From Vogesella alkaliphila (lineage in GTDB: Bacteria > Pseudomonadota > Gammaproteobacteria > Burkholderiales > Chromobacteriaceae): a DNA stretch of 64,000 nucleotides. Below, piece after piece: positions 1 to 9,169 of this stretch; position 1 is the stretch's first letter, and every line of letters starts with the position of its first letter. A model generated the notes under the pieces. The model made no database searches. It was given only the letters and a program-made list of their open reading frames with translations, and was not told where the DNA came from. A program made the translations under genes and the position numbers. Location: contig NZ_BMYW01000001.1 of assembly GCF_014652475.1 (NCBI RefSeq), positions 186,001-250,000 of the forward strand. The letters are read 5' to 3'.

Positions 1-485
1 TACCACTGCTTGTCGGACAGCGGCGGGCTGGTCCAGTGGCCGCCGGACGGGTCCGGGTTGAGGTTGATGCCGACAAAGCCGTAGTCGTTGACGCACTTCT
101 CCAGCTCCGGGATGCAGCTGGCCGGATCCACACCCGGGCTTTGCGGCAGCATGGCGGCGCCGATGAAGTGGTCCGGGAACAACTGTGAAACCCGGAAACA
201 CAGCTCGTTGCAGATCGCCGCCCAGGTGGACGAGGTGTTGAAGTCGCCGATGTGGTGCGCCATGAAGCTGGCACGCGGGCTGAAGATGGTCAGGTCGGCG
301 CCACGCTCCTTCATCAGGCGCAGCTGGTTGCTCTCGATGGTGTCGATCAGCTCGTCGTCGCTGATCTTCAGCTCGGACACTTTCGGGCCCAGCTCCGGGG
401 TTGCCAGGTTGTCGACCTGGCGCTTGCGCCAGTCTTCCAGCGCCTTGGGCGCGGTGGTGTAGTGGCCGTGGCAGTCGATGATCAT
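1..485 (-). CDS. pmdE: 4-oxalomesaconate hydratase, LigJ/PmdE type (amidohydrolase), 5' part only
   Basis: Only the N-terminal 161 codons are inside the window; the rest runs off the left edge. The protein starts MIIDCHGHYTTAPKALEDW, and the D-x-H-x-H near the N terminus is the metal site of amidohydrolase-superfamily hydratases such as LigJ/PmdE. These hydrate 4-oxalomesaconate to 4-carboxy-4-hydroxy-2-oxoadipate in the protocatechuate 4,5-cleavage pathway. An AGAGGAAA ribosome-binding site precedes the ATG. It is the third gene of a U-K-E series transcribed leftwards; the dioxygenase, aldolase and lactonase genes would be expected outside the window. A PIG-L-type GalB hydratase is excluded by the sequence. 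Confidence 0.85.
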   Translation of the reverse strand, partial: MIIDCHGHYTTAPKALEDWRKRQVDNLATPELGPKVSELKISDDELIDTIESNQLRLMKERGADLTIFSPRASFMAHHIGDFNTSSTWAAICNELCFRVSQLFPDHFIGAAMLPQSPGVDPASCIPELEKCVNDYGFVGINLNPDPSGGHWTSPPLSDKQW

Positions 486-560
486 GTCGGTTTCCTCTCG
501 GTAGCAGGGGGGCGGCGCGCGGGCCGGGGCAGGTGGGGGCCCCGGCAGCCGCGGCGGTGA

Positions 561-1916
561 TTAATGGCTTTGCGGCATGGCCTGCAGCGATACCTTGCCG
601 CTGTCAGGATGGGCGCGCAGCTTGATGAACAGCGCGGTGGCGGCGATCAGGCCCGGGATGGCCAGCACCATGAACACCTGGTCGAAGCCCAGCTGGCGGC
701 GCGCCAGTTCGGCCACCAGGAAGGAGCCGGCGATGCCGCCGAAGCGGCCGATGCCCAGCATCCAGGCCACGCCGGTGGCGCGGCCCTGGGTCGGGTAGAA
801 GCCGGCGGCCAGTGCCGGCATCGACGATTGCGCGGTATTCATGATGGTGCCGGCGACGAATACCACCACCACCAGCAGGCCGACGCTGCCGGTCGCCTGG
901 CCGATGGCGTAGATGGACGCGGCGGTGAGCAGGTAGCCGATGGCGATGATGCGGTCGGCGTTGAAGCGGTCCATCAGGTAACCGCAGAACACGGCGCCGA
1001 TGCCGCCCAGCGGGAACAGCGCCGAAATCAGCATCGCCTGTTTCGGGGCGATACCGGCGTCCTTGAACAGGATGGGCATCCAGTTGACCAGCGCGTAGAA
1101 GATCACCAGGCCCATGAAGTAGGCCAGCCACAGCATCACCGAGCCGACGCGGTAGGACGGCGACAGCACCACGGCGAGGCCGCTCTTGCCGGCGGCGACG
1201 GCGCGGGTTTCGGACAGGGAGAAGGACGCGGCCTCGCTGGCGCTGGCGGAGATGCGGCTCAGCACGGCCTGGATGCGGGCGTGGTCATGGCCCTTGGCCA
1301 CCATGTAGCGCACCGATTCCGGCAACAGCAGCAGCAACACGACCAGCAACAGCAGCGGCGACACGCCGCCGAATACCAGCACGCTGCGCCAGCCCCACTG
1401 CGGGATCATCCACGAGGCGAGGAAGCCGCCCAGCGCCGCGCCGAGCGGGAAGCCGCAGAACATGGCATTGGTCAGCAGCGAGCGGCGCGCGGTCGGGCAG
1501 TATTCGCTCATCAGCGTCACCGCGTTGGGCATCGCCGCGCCGAGGCCGATACCGGTGATGAAGCGCATCACGGTCAGGCTCTCAAGGTCGCCGGCAAAGC
1601 CGGAAAGCAGGGTGAACAGGCCCAGCACCAGCACCGAGCCGGTCAGCACCTTCTTGCGGCCGAGGCGGTCGGCCAGCGGGCCGGCCAGTAGCGCGCCGGC
1701 GGCGAGGCCGAACAGCGCGGCGCTGAGTACCGGCGCCAGCGCCGGCTTGCTGACGCCCCACTCCTGGATCAGCGACGGCGCGATATAGCCGATGGCGGCG
1801 GTATCGAAACCGTCCAGCAGCACGATGCAGAAGCACAGCGCGAAGGTAATCCACTGGAACCGCGAGAACGGATGGCGGTTGATGAACGCCTGCACATCAA
1901 CAGATGGTTTGGTCAT
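561..1916 (-). CDS. pmdK: MFS transporter, aromatic acid:H+ symporter family (PmdK/PcaK-like)
   Basis: 451-residue, 12-helix major facilitator protein. The DGFDTAAIGYIAPSL stretch in the first helix and the GPLADRLGRKK loop between helices 2 and 3 are hallmarks of the aromatic acid:H+ symporter family, which imports 4-hydroxybenzoate, protocatechuate or gallate. It sits between the tautomerase and hydratase genes, the same position as pmdK in the Comamonas pmdUKEFDABC operon as I remember it. That makes protocatechuate the likeliest substrate, but the substrate itself is inferred from context. There is a 137-bp gap to the upstream tautomerase gene. Confidence 0.85.
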   Translation of the reverse strand: MTKPSVDVQAFINRHPFSRFQWITFALCFCIVLLDGFDTAAIGYIAPSLIQEWGVSKPALAPVLSAALFGLAAGALLAGPLADRLGRKKVLTGSVLVLGLFTLLSGFAGDLESLTVMRFITGIGLGAAMPNAVTLMSEYCPTARRSLLTNAMFCGFPLGAALGGFLASWMIPQWGWRSVLVFGGVSPLLLLVVLLLLLPESVRYMVAKGHDHARIQAVLSRISASASEAASFSLSETRAVAAGKSGLAVVLSPSYRVGSVMLWLAYFMGLVIFYALVNWMPILFKDAGIAPKQAMLISALFPLGGIGAVFCGYLMDRFNADRIIAIGYLLTAASIYAIGQATGSVGLLVVVVFVAGTIMNTAQSSMPALAAGFYPTQGRATGVAWMLGIGRFGGIAGSFLVAELARRQLGFDQVFMVLAIPGLIAATALFIKLRAHPDSGKVSLQAMPQSH

Positions 1917-2053
1917 GGTCGTTATCTCTATGTTGCGTTTGGACTCGGAACCGCTCTGTGGCGGTCTGGCTGGGTAAAACGGTTGCCGGTTGCCGCGTGG
2001 CGGCGGGATCGTCCTCTCCTGTTGTTGTATAAGGATCGATCTGTGGATACGGC

Positions 2054-3154
2054 TTAACGCTGCCAGACGGCAGCCGGAATCATCACTTCGCCCTTCATGA
2101 TCAGGCGCGCGGTGCGCAACAGCGCGGCGCGGGTCACGTTTTGCGGGTTGGCCGCATCGGTCTCCAGCTCCACCGAGAATTCGCCGGTCGGGTGTTCCAC
2201 CGACACCACCTTGCGCTGGCCATCGCCGATGCGCGCGATGCCGTCGGTGATGGCGCCGTCCAGCACGCAGGCGGTGCCGACGGTCACCGCCGCCAGCACG
2301 CCGATGGCGTCGTGGCAGACATGCGGGATGAAGCTGCGGGTGGTCACGCTACCGGCGTCGCTGCGCGGCGGCGCGATCAGCGTCATCTTGGGATAGGTTT
2401 TCTTGCTGACATCACCCAGCCCCATCAGCTGGCCGCACTGCAGGCGCAGTGCCTCCAGCTTGCTCTTGAGCTCGGTGTCGGCATTCATCTCGGCCACGGT
2501 TTCGTAGCCGGTGCGGCCAACGTCGGCGGCGCGCAGCATCACCAGCGGCATGCCGTTGTCGATGCAGGTCACCTCGATGTCGCCGATGCCGGCCACGGTC
2601 ACCACGTCACGCACCTTGCCGGTGGGTAGCAGGCCGGCGCACACCGAGCCGGCGGTATCGAGGAAATTGATGGTGATCGGCGAGGCGGTGCCGGGCACGC
2701 CGTCGATGCGGGCGTCGCCGTCGTAGCGCACCCGGCCGTTCGGGGTTTCCACCGTCACGTCGCAGGCCATGCCGGTATTCAGCGTCAGCACGCGGAAGGT
2801 GCTGGTGTCGCCCTGCGGCTGCAGCATGCCGGTCTCTAGCGCGAACGGCACCACGGCGGCCAGCATGTTGCCGCAGTTGGGGGTGGTATCGACGGTGTCC
2901 TTGTCCGGCGTGATCTGCGCGAACAGGAAGGTGAGGTCGATGCCGGGCGTGGTGCCCAGGGCCACGATGCCGACCTTGCTGGTCAGCGGGTTGGCGCCGC
3001 CGAGGCCGTCGATCTGGCGGCGGTCCGGCGAGCCCATCACGGCGAGCAGCACGCGGTTGCGCAGTTCAATGTCGGCGGGCAAATCCGCTGCGTTGAAGAA
3101 CGGGCCGCGCGAAGTACCGCCGCGCATGAACAGGGTAGGGATAGAGGTCTGCAT
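2054..3154 (-). CDS. pmdU: 4-oxalomesaconate tautomerase (LigU/PmdU/GalD, PrpF family)
   Basis: PrpF-family isomerase of 366 residues. I start it at the ATG at 3154 (MQTSIPTLFMRGGTSRGPFF) because family members open with this MRGGTSxG motif; an upstream TTG at 3187 would add 11 residues. The second cysteine-containing motif, PNCGNMLAAV, is also visible. These enzymes interconvert the keto/enol or double-bond isomers of 4-oxalomesaconate. The gene leads the pmd-type operon, and its upstream region (3155-3279) should hold the promoter. Two copies of the GTTGGCCGCA repeat lie inside it (2147 and 2512). Confidence 0.88.
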   Translation of the reverse strand: MQTSIPTLFMRGGTSRGPFFNAADLPADIELRNRVLLAVMGSPDRRQIDGLGGANPLTSKVGIVALGTTPGIDLTFLFAQITPDKDTVDTTPNCGNMLAAVVPFALETGMLQPQGDTSTFRVLTLNTGMACDVTVETPNGRVRYDGDARIDGVPGTASPITINFLDTAGSVCAGLLPTGKVRDVVTVAGIGDIEVTCIDNGMPLVMLRAADVGRTGYETVAEMNADTELKSKLEALRLQCGQLMGLGDVSKKTYPKMTLIAPPRSDAGSVTTRSFIPHVCHDAIGVLAAVTVGTACVLDGAITDGIARIGDGQRKVVSVEHPTGEFSVELETDAANPQNVTRAALLRTARLIMKGEVMIPAAVWQR

Positions 3155-3279
3155 GCGGCCAGTATCTGCCGGCCGGTGATGCTGCAAAATATGGATGGCT
3201 AACTAGTAGATATAGCAGTTTGCTATGGGTTGAATCCGAGAAAAGCCGCCAGTCGCGGCGGCGTGTGCCGGGCTTGCTT

Positions 3280-3423
3280 TAGAACCTGTTCAAAGTCTCG
3301 CGAGCTAGAGCGAGACAAGGCGAAAACGGCTGAGGAAGCGGAGTTGACATGGGGTCAATGAGCATTCCGAAGGCGTTTTCAACGCGGTATCGCCGACGCG
3401 CAGCAGACATTGAGCAGGTTCTT
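3280..3423. repeat. MITE/REP-like repeat, copy 1, with terminal inverted repeats
   Basis: About 144 bp beginning AGAACCTGTTCAA and ending TTGAGCAGGTTCT, so the ends are near-perfect inverted repeats. The interior shares long blocks with the copy at 17666-17820, including AACGGCTGAGGAAGCG and a run around CCGAAGGCG, with the same plus-strand orientation. The right end overlaps the stop codon of the LysR gene. There is no coding capacity. It is consistent with a non-autonomous mobile element or a structured RNA-level element; the transposase that moves it is not in the window. Confidence 0.75.
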
Positions 3424-4336
3424 ACGCCGCCGGCAAGGCCTGGCCCGTCACGATGGGCGGCACCATCTCGCGCACCATCTCCTGCATCGCCTGCTGCGTC
3501 AGCGTGCTGGGGCGGTGCGAGCTGACCGCCAGCGCCAGCCGGCTGACCAGGCCCGGCTCGCCGATCGGGCGCAGCCGCAGCCGCGCCGCCTTGTCGCTGG
3601 TCGACACCGCCAGCCGCGACAATACCGCGCAGCCGGCGCCGTCGGCGACCAGCTCCAGGATCGCCGGCACGCTGTCGATCTCCAGCGCAATGGTTGGCCG
3701 CAAGCCCTGCGCGCCCAGCTGCGACTCCACCAGCATGCGGATGGCGTGCGGCTGCGACGGGATCACCAGCGGCCTGGCGGCCAGCGCCGCCAGCGACACC
3801 ACGCCCGGCGCCGCGTCGCCATCGGCCAGCTCCACCAGGTACAGCGCCTCGTCGCACAGCGGCGTGATGTCGATGTCGGAGGACGGCACCGGGTTGTACA
3901 GCAGCGCGACGTCGAGCCGGCCGTTGCGCAGCGCCTCCAGCATGTTGGCCGACAGGCCTTCGCGGATCGCCAGCGACGCCTGCGGCAGCCGGGTGCGGAA
4001 GGCGCGCGACAGCGGCACCGACAGCACCCGCGACAGGCTGGGCGGCAGCCCCAGCGCCACCTTGCCGGCCAGCGCGCCGCGCACGCGGCCCAGCTCCTCC
4101 TTGGCGCGCTCCACCTGGTGCAGCACGCCGCGGCCGTGTTCCAGCAGCAGCTTGCCGGCCTCGGTCAGCGTCACGCCGCGGCCGTTGCGCAAGAGCAGCG
4201 TCTGGCGCAATTCCACCTCCAGCTGGCGGATCTGGCGGCTGAGCGCCGGCTGCGCGATGTCGAGCACGATGGAGGCGCGGGTGAAGCTGCCCAGCTCGGC
4301 AACGCGGACGAAATACTCGATCTGTTTCAGGTCCAT
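3422..4336 (-). CDS. LysR-type transcriptional regulator (probable PmdR-like regulator)
   Basis: 304 residues from the ATG at 4336 (MDLKQIEYFVRVAELGSFTRAS), the classic LysR start; longer upstream extensions lack the family pattern. The N-terminal winged helix-turn-helix (about 1-60) contains AQPALSRQIRQLE, followed by a periplasmic-binding-like effector domain. It lies just upstream of the pmdUKE operon on the same strand, so it probably activates that operon with a pathway intermediate as co-inducer; this is inferred from position. The stop codon is overlapped by the end of the inverted-repeat element at 3280-3423. Confidence 0.85.
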   Translation of the reverse strand: MDLKQIEYFVRVAELGSFTRASIVLDIAQPALSRQIRQLEVELRQTLLLRNGRGVTLTEAGKLLLEHGRGVLHQVERAKEELGRVRGALAGKVALGLPPSLSRVLSVPLSRAFRTRLPQASLAIREGLSANMLEALRNGRLDVALLYNPVPSSDIDITPLCDEALYLVELADGDAAPGVVSLAALAARPLVIPSQPHAIRMLVESQLGAQGLRPTIALEIDSVPAILELVADGAGCAVLSRLAVSTSDKAARLRLRPIGEPGLVSRLALAVSSHRPSTLTQQAMQEMVREMVPPIVTGQALPAA

Positions 4337-4430
4337 GGCGGCGCGGCAAACGGAAGGGAGGACAGGACAGCATACGCGATGGCGGGCGGTGCAGGAATGC
4401 CTTTCCGGCATAACCGCCGTGCCGTCGGAC

Positions 4431-4469
4431 AAAAAAACGGCCCGACCGGTGACAACACCGGCGCGGGCC
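4431..4469 (-). terminator. Rho-independent terminator after the aroE-like gene
   Basis: Read on the minus strand, a strong GC stem (GGCCCG...CGGGCC around GCCGGTG/CACCGG) is followed by GTTTTTTTG. It lies 35 bp past the aroE-like stop codon, separating the quinate/TRAP operon from lysR. Confidence 0.85.
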
Positions 4470-4503
4470 AGACAAGCAACGCAATGAGAAAGGGGAATAA
4501 CGT

Positions 4504-5400
4504 TCAGGCCTGGGCGGCGATCATGCCGCGGAAGTGGCGCTCCATGCGCTCGGTATCCGGCTCTCGGCCGGTGAACAGCTGAAAGGCGCCGATCGCCTGC
4601 CATACCGCCATGCCGCCGCCGTCGAGCACGCGACAGCCGCGCCGGCGTGCCAGCTGTAGCAATTCGGTTTCCAGCGGGAAGTACACCACTTCCGCCACCC
4701 ACAGGCCGCCGTGCAGCAGCGTCTCCGGCAGCGGCAGGCCGGGATGGCCGTCCATGCCGGTCGGCGTGGCGTGCACCAGACCGCTGGCGCCCGGCAGCGC
4801 CTGGCTCACGTCGCTGCTACCCGTCACCCGCCGCTCCGGGAAGTAACCGTGCAGGCGTGCGGCCAACGTTGCGGCGCGCTGGGCGTCCTGGTCGACGATC
4901 ACCAGCTCGCGGGTGCCGGCCACCAGCAGCGCGTGGGCGACGGCGGAGCCGGCACCGCCGCCGCCGAGCAGCACCACGCGCTGCAGGTCGTCGTCGGCGA
5001 AGTGGCGACGGAAGGGCTCGGCAAAGCCGGACCAGTCGGTGTTGTGGCCGTAGCGCTTGCCGTCGCGGAACACCACGGTGTTGACGGCACCGATCTGGCG
5101 CGCGTCTTCCGACAGCTCATCGAGATAGGGGATCACCGCCTGCTTGCAGGGGTGGGTGATGTTGACGCCGGCAAAACCGCAGGCTTCGGCGGCCGCGAGC
5201 AGCGCCGGCAGCGCCTCGACACCCTTGCCGATACGGCTGAGGTCGATCAGCTGGTAGTGCAGCTTGAAGCCCAGCTCGGCCGCTTCCTGCTCGTGCAGAT
5301 AGGGCGACTTTGAACGCTGGATATCCGCACCGATCAGGCCGATCAGCACCTTGTCCGGCACGCCGTGCTCGGTTGCGAATGATGAAACTTCAGAGATCAT
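4504..5400 (-). CDS. aroE: Shikimate/quinate dehydrogenase (AroE/YdiB family)
   Basis: 298 residues with the full family signature: substrate-binding SKSP at 30-33, NITHPCK with catalytic Lys86, GAVNT, GHNTDWSGF with the catalytic Asp, and the GGGGAGSAV nucleotide-binding loop near 146. The enzyme interconverts shikimate and 3-dehydroshikimate (or quinate and 3-dehydroquinate). Being last in an operon with a TRAP importer and aroQ, downstream of quiC, it most likely acts in quinate/shikimate breakdown rather than in aromatic amino-acid synthesis. Cofactor preference (NAD or NADP) cannot be read reliably here. Confidence 0.88.
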   Translation of the reverse strand: MISEVSSFATEHGVPDKVLIGLIGADIQRSKSPYLHEQEAAELGFKLHYQLIDLSRIGKGVEALPALLAAAEACGFAGVNITHPCKQAVIPYLDELSEDARQIGAVNTVVFRDGKRYGHNTDWSGFAEPFRRHFADDDLQRVVLLGGGGAGSAVAHALLVAGTRELVIVDQDAQRAATLAARLHGYFPERRVTGSSDVSQALPGASGLVHATPTGMDGHPGLPLPETLLHGGLWVAEVVYFPLETELLQLARRRGCRVLDGGGMAVWQAIGAFQLFTGREPDTERMERHFRGMIAAQA

Positions 5401-5464
5401 GTCATGCCTCGGTGGTTGGCTCCCGGCGCGACCAGCGGGCGGCGCCGGGCTTGGGGGGAGTGGG

Positions 5465-6472
5465 TTAGCGCAGCTTGGCCAGTTCGCTGTTCAGCTCGCC
5501 CATCAGCTGCGGGCCGACGTTTTCGCTGAACTTCTTCGTCACGCCCTGCAGCTTGATGCGGATGCGGCCTTTTTCGGCGGCGGATAGCTCGTTCACCTTC
5601 ATCGACGCCTTCAGCTTGGCCAGCGCCTGGGCGGCACCGTCACGATTGACCTTGCGCTGGTACAGCGTGGCGTCGCGCGCGGCCTTCTGCAGCAGCTTCT
5701 TCTCGTCGGCGGACAGCTGGTCCCACAGCTTCTGGCTGGCCAGCAGCACCTGCGGGTTGTAGATGTGGCCGGTGAGGGTCATGTACTTCTGCACTTCGTT
5801 GAGCTTGGTGCCCAGGATGGTGGCTTCCGGATTTTCCTGGCCGTCGACCGCGCGCTGTTCCAGCGCGGTGTACAGCTCGGTGAACGGCATCGGTACCGGG
5901 TTGGCGCCCAGCGCCGAGAACATCTCGATATACAGCGGCGACTGCACCACGCGCACCTTGAGGCCGGCGATGTCTTCCATCTTCGCTACCGGACGCACGT
6001 TGTTGGTCAGGTGGCGGAAGCCCAGCTCCCAGTAACCGAGACCGACCATGCCCTTGCCCTGCAGTCTGGCCAGCAGCTTGTTGCCGATCGGGCCGTCGAC
6101 GATGGCGTCGGCTTCCTTGCCGCTGTTGAACAGGAAGGGCAGGTCGAACAGCACGAACTCCTTGGCGTGGCTGGACAACAGGCCGGCGTTGAGCACGGTG
6201 AAGTCGAGGGTGCCGCCCTGGATCGAGGACACGGTCTGCACGTCGCCGCCGAGTACGCCGGAGCCGAACAGCTTGACGGTGATCTTGCCGCCGGAGGCCT
6301 TGCTCACCAGCTCGGCGAACCTGGCGGCACCCATGCCCTGCGGGTGGTCCTTGGCATTGAGGAAGGAGAAGCGCAGCGTGCGTTCCTTGATGTCGGCGGC
6401 GCTGGCCTGGCCGGCGAGGCCGAGGGCAAGGATGGATGCGGTGCCGAGCACGGCGATGTGGTTCAACTTCAT
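5465..6472 (-). CDS. TRAP transporter solute-binding protein (DctP family)
   Basis: 335 residues starting MKLNHIAVLG, with a Sec signal peptide ending near GQASAA. The mature part has DctP hallmarks such as HPQGMGAARFAELV and GLKVRVVQSP, including the arginine that normally salt-bridges the ligand carboxylate. It is the periplasmic receptor of a tripartite ATP-independent importer whose membrane subunits are the next two genes upstream. Operon partners aroQ and aroE-like suggest quinate, shikimate or 3-dehydroshikimate as ligand. A GGAGAGAG ribosome-binding site precedes the start. Confidence 0.88.
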   Translation of the reverse strand: MKLNHIAVLGTASILALGLAGQASAADIKERTLRFSFLNAKDHPQGMGAARFAELVSKASGGKITVKLFGSGVLGGDVQTVSSIQGGTLDFTVLNAGLLSSHAKEFVLFDLPFLFNSGKEADAIVDGPIGNKLLARLQGKGMVGLGYWELGFRHLTNNVRPVAKMEDIAGLKVRVVQSPLYIEMFSALGANPVPMPFTELYTALEQRAVDGQENPEATILGTKLNEVQKYMTLTGHIYNPQVLLASQKLWDQLSADEKKLLQKAARDATLYQRKVNRDGAAQALAKLKASMKVNELSAAEKGRIRIKLQGVTKKFSENVGPQLMGELNSELAKLR

Positions 6473-6534
6473 GATGTCTCTCTCCATGTTGGAATTGGAC
6501 TCCGGGGTCTCCTCCCCGGAGGTGCTACGGAAAC

Positions 6535-7815
6535 TCAACGGGCAAACCAGGCGGCCGGCACAGTGACGATGCTCGGGAACAGCACCAGCAGGAACAGCAC
6601 CGCCAGCTCGGCGATCAGGAAGGGGCTGATCGCCTTGATCAGCGCCCCCATCTTGGTGCGGGTGGCGCCGCACACCACGTTGAGCACGGTGCCCACCGGC
6701 GGCGTGATCAGGCCGATCGAGGTGTTGATGATGAACAGCACGCCGAAGTAGATCGGGTCGATACCGGCCTGGGTCACCACCGGGACCAGCACCGGCGCCA
6801 GGATCAGGATGGTCGGCGCCATGTCCATCGCGGTGCCCACCAGCACGATGATCAGCATGATCACCAGCATCAGGAGCGTCGGGTCGTCCATCAGCGGCGC
6901 CAGCAGCTCGATCAGCTGCGACGGCAGGTCGGCGATGGTGATCATCCACGCCGACACCAGCGAGGCGGCGACCAGGAACATCACGATGCCGGTGGTCTGG
7001 GCCGACACGGTCAGCACATGGAACAGCTGCGACGGCTTCAGCTCGCGGTAGACCACCATCGCCACGAACAGCGAGTACACCGCGGCCACCACCGCCGCCT
7101 CGGTCGGGGTGAAAATGCCGAACTTGAGGCCGCCGATGATGATGCCGGGCAGCAGCAGCGCCCAGAAACCGTCACGCACCGCGGCGATGATCTCGGCCGC
7201 CGACTTGCGCGGCGCCGGCTGGATGTCTTCCGAGCGCGACACCCACCACCACGCCACGCACAGCGAGGCGGCGATCAGGATGCCGGGCACGATGCCGGCG
7301 AGGAACAGCTTGGAGATCGACAGGTTGCCGGCCACCCCCAGCAGGATGAAACCGATGCTGGGCGGGATGATGGGCGCGATGATGCCGCCGGCGGCGATCA
7401 GCGCGCTGGAGCGGGCCTGGTCGTGGCCGGCACGCACCATCATCGGCACCAGCAGCACCGCCAGCGCCGCGGCGTCGGCCACCGCCGAGCCGGACAGGCT
7501 AGCCAGGATGCAGGAGGCGAGAATGGCGACGTAGCCGAGGCCGCCCTTGACGTGGCCGACCAGCGCCAGCGCCACGTTGACGATGCGGCGCGACAGGCCG
7601 CCGACATTCATCACCTCGCCGGCGAGCAGGAAGAACGGGACCGCCAGCAGCGCGAAGCTGTCGGCGCCGTTGATCAGGTTCTGCGCGACGATCTGCGCGT
7701 CGAACATGTCCATGTGGTACATCAGCGCCACGCCGGACAAGAGCAGGGCAAAGGCAATCGACATGCCCATTGCCATGGCTCCGAGCAGGGTGCCAAGGAA
7801 GATAGTCAGAATCAC
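6535..7815 (-). CDS. TRAP transporter large permease (DctM family)
   Basis: 426-residue, 12-helix protein of the DctM family. Conserved features include the SGSAVADAAALAVLLVPMM loop, GGIIAPIIPPSIGFILLG and the near-symmetric TPPVGTVLN toward the C terminus. It forms the Na+-driven channel that takes substrate from the periplasmic binding protein. The start codon appears to be GTG at 7815, preceded by GGAGA. It lies between the DctQ and DctP genes in a Q-M-P order typical of TRAP operons. Confidence 0.92.
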   Translation of the reverse strand: MILTIFLGTLLGAMAMGMSIAFALLLSGVALMYHMDMFDAQIVAQNLINGADSFALLAVPFFLLAGEVMNVGGLSRRIVNVALALVGHVKGGLGYVAILASCILASLSGSAVADAAALAVLLVPMMVRAGHDQARSSALIAAGGIIAPIIPPSIGFILLGVAGNLSISKLFLAGIVPGILIAASLCVAWWWVSRSEDIQPAPRKSAAEIIAAVRDGFWALLLPGIIIGGLKFGIFTPTEAAVVAAVYSLFVAMVVYRELKPSQLFHVLTVSAQTTGIVMFLVAASLVSAWMITIADLPSQLIELLAPLMDDPTLLMLVIMLIIVLVGTAMDMAPTILILAPVLVPVVTQAGIDPIYFGVLFIINTSIGLITPPVGTVLNVVCGATRTKMGALIKAISPFLIAELAVLFLLVLFPSIVTVPAAWFAR

Positions 7816-7836
7816 GATGAAGTCTCCGGCCGGGGC

Positions 7837-8340
7837 TTAGTCAGCGATATTCAGCGTGGTGTGCGCGTCGGACACCGGCGCACCGCTGAACACCTTGTAC
7901 AGATCGAATACGACGACGACGGCGGACAGCAGGCTGAACACCAGGCCGGCCAGGTACACCGTCGCCATCGGCAGGCCGGTCATCGGCGCCGGGACATCAA
8001 GGTTGATCACCACCTGCTGCCAGCTGCCGCTGCCGAACAGCCACAGCAGGTACAGCACGATGCCCTCCATCAACACGTGGCAGACCTTCTGGGCCAGAAC
8101 CGGCAGGCGCCGGACCAGGCTGTCGACATTGAGGTGGCCCTTTTCGCGTACGCCGACGATGGCGGCGAGGAAGGTCATCCAGATCATGAACCAGCGCGAC
8201 AGCTCTTCGGACACGCTGATGCCGCTGTTGAAGCTGTAGCGCAGCACCACGTTGGTGAACACCAGCACCACCATGCCGGCCAGCAGCAAGGCCATCATGC
8301 CTTTCAGTATCTGCATCGATACGTCGATTACTTTTTCCAT
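7837..8340 (-). CDS. TRAP transporter small permease (DctQ family)
   Basis: 167 residues with four predicted membrane helices. The family motif SEELSRWFMIWMTFLAAIVG followed by REKGHLNVD is present. I use the ATG at 8340 because GGAGG lies 6 nt upstream; an ORF reading further upstream is probably untranslated. It is the small membrane partner of the DctM subunit and is first of the three transporter genes, after aroQ. Confidence 0.9.
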   Translation of the reverse strand: MEKVIDVSMQILKGMMALLLAGMVVLVFTNVVLRYSFNSGISVSEELSRWFMIWMTFLAAIVGVREKGHLNVDSLVRRLPVLAQKVCHVLMEGIVLYLLWLFGSGSWQQVVINLDVPAPMTGLPMATVYLAGLVFSLLSAVVVVFDLYKVFSGAPVSDAHTTLNIAD

Positions 8341-8419
8341 CACAACCTCCATGCAGCACACCGCTGCGGCGCCGGGGCGCGACAGCAGCGGTCTGCCAGT
8401 CAAGAAAACGGCTTGTCGT

Positions 8420-8860
8420 TTATTTCTTCAGGTGGCAGGCAAGGTGGTGCACCGCGAGGTGGTAACCCGCGGTGCCCAGACCGCAGATCACGCCGGTCGC
8501 CACTTTCGAAACGTAGGACAGATGCCGGAAGCTCTCGCGGCGGTGGATGTTGCTGATGTGCACTTCGATGATGTGGCCGGGGAAGGCGGACAGCGCGTCC
8601 ATCAGCGCGACGGAGGTGTGGCTGTAGCCGGCCGGATTGATCACGATGCTGGCGTGCTGGTCGCGCGCCTGGTGGATCCAGTCGATCAGCTGCGCCTCGT
8701 CGTTGCTCTGGCGGAAGTCGATGGTGAGGCCGTATTCGCGCGCCACGCTGCGGCAGCTGCGCTCGACGTCGGCGATGGTTTCGTGACCGTAGATTTCCGG
8801 CTGGCGTTTGCCCAGCAGGTTCAGGTTCGGGCCGTTCAGTACCAGGATGTCGGTGGCCAT
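8420..8860 (-). CDS. aroQ: 3-dehydroquinate dehydratase, type II
   Basis: 146 residues with the complete type II signature [17 protein letters not shown] (Arg19, catalytic Tyr24), [13 protein letters not shown] and [14 protein letters not shown] with the catalytic His. It converts 3-dehydroquinate to 3-dehydroshikimate. Leading an operon with a TRAP importer and an aroE-like gene, and close to quiC, it is best read as the catabolic enzyme of quinate use. The start is the ATG giving [12 protein letters not shown]. Confidence 0.93.
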   Translation of the reverse strand: MATDILVLNGPNLNLLGKRQPEIYGHETIADVERSCRSVAREYGLTIDFRQSNDEAQLIDWIHQARDQHASIVINPAGYSHTSVALMDALSAFPGHIIEVHISNIHRRESFRHLSYVSKVATGVICGLGTAGYHLAVHHLACHLKK

Positions 8861-8951
8861 GTCAGCGCGCTCCCAGGCGGGGGGCGGCCACGGCCGGCGA
8901 TGGTGGGAAGAACATGTCGTGCTCCTCAATCTCTCTGTGTCTTTTTTAGAA

Positions 8952-8969
8952 ATGTACCTGTTGGTACAT
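8952..8969. promoter_or_regulatory. Palindromic operator upstream of the aroQ-TRAP-aroE operon
   Basis: ATGTACC-tgtt-GGTACAT: two perfect 7-bp half sites around a 4-bp centre. The same half sites occur in the quiC promoter at 11100-11119, so one repressor probably controls both units. The regulator is not in the window; a TetR- or GntR-type protein would fit, as an inference. Confidence 0.7.
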
Positions 8970-9120
8970 AATGAAAGAATGGCCTATCACCGCCGCTTTG
9001 TCAATGCCGGATTGAGGCAAATCAAGGTCTTGCGCGGGCGGATTGTGGTGATCCGCAACAGCGCCGGCAGGCCCGAATTTTCTGCGTTGCAGCAAACGGG
9101 CGTGCCAAGCGGCGCCGGGT

Positions 9121-9147
9121 AAAAAAACGGGCGCCGACCGGCGCCCG
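9121..9147 (-). terminator. Rho-independent terminator after quiC
   Basis: On the minus strand the stem CGGGCGCC-GGTC-GGCGCCCG is followed by TTTTTTT. It sits 23 bp past the quiC stop codon. Confidence 0.88.
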
Positions 9148-9169
9148 AAGGAGAGTGGATGGGGGGGAA

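Larger units (their letters stand above)
8861..9169. other. Intergenic region between quiC and aroQ: operator and terminator
   Basis: 309 bp without a gene. It holds the quiC terminator (9121-9147) and the palindromic operator (8952-8969) ahead of the aroQ operon. The remainder shows nothing else recognisable. Confidence 0.7.

Noticed and set aside
564-1691. Long plus-strand ORF opposite the MFS gene
   Set aside because: Its composition (runs of Gln, His, Arg, Ala) is that of an antisense shadow in high-GC DNA; the minus-strand frame has 12 membrane helices and family motifs. The same reasoning removes the long antisense ORFs opposite quiC, pchF-pchA, recQ, katG and ilvD.
3188-3279. Start of pmdU further upstream (TTG at 3187)
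   Set aside because: The family begins at MxxxIPTLFMRGGTS; the extra residues are not conserved in style and TTG is rarer.
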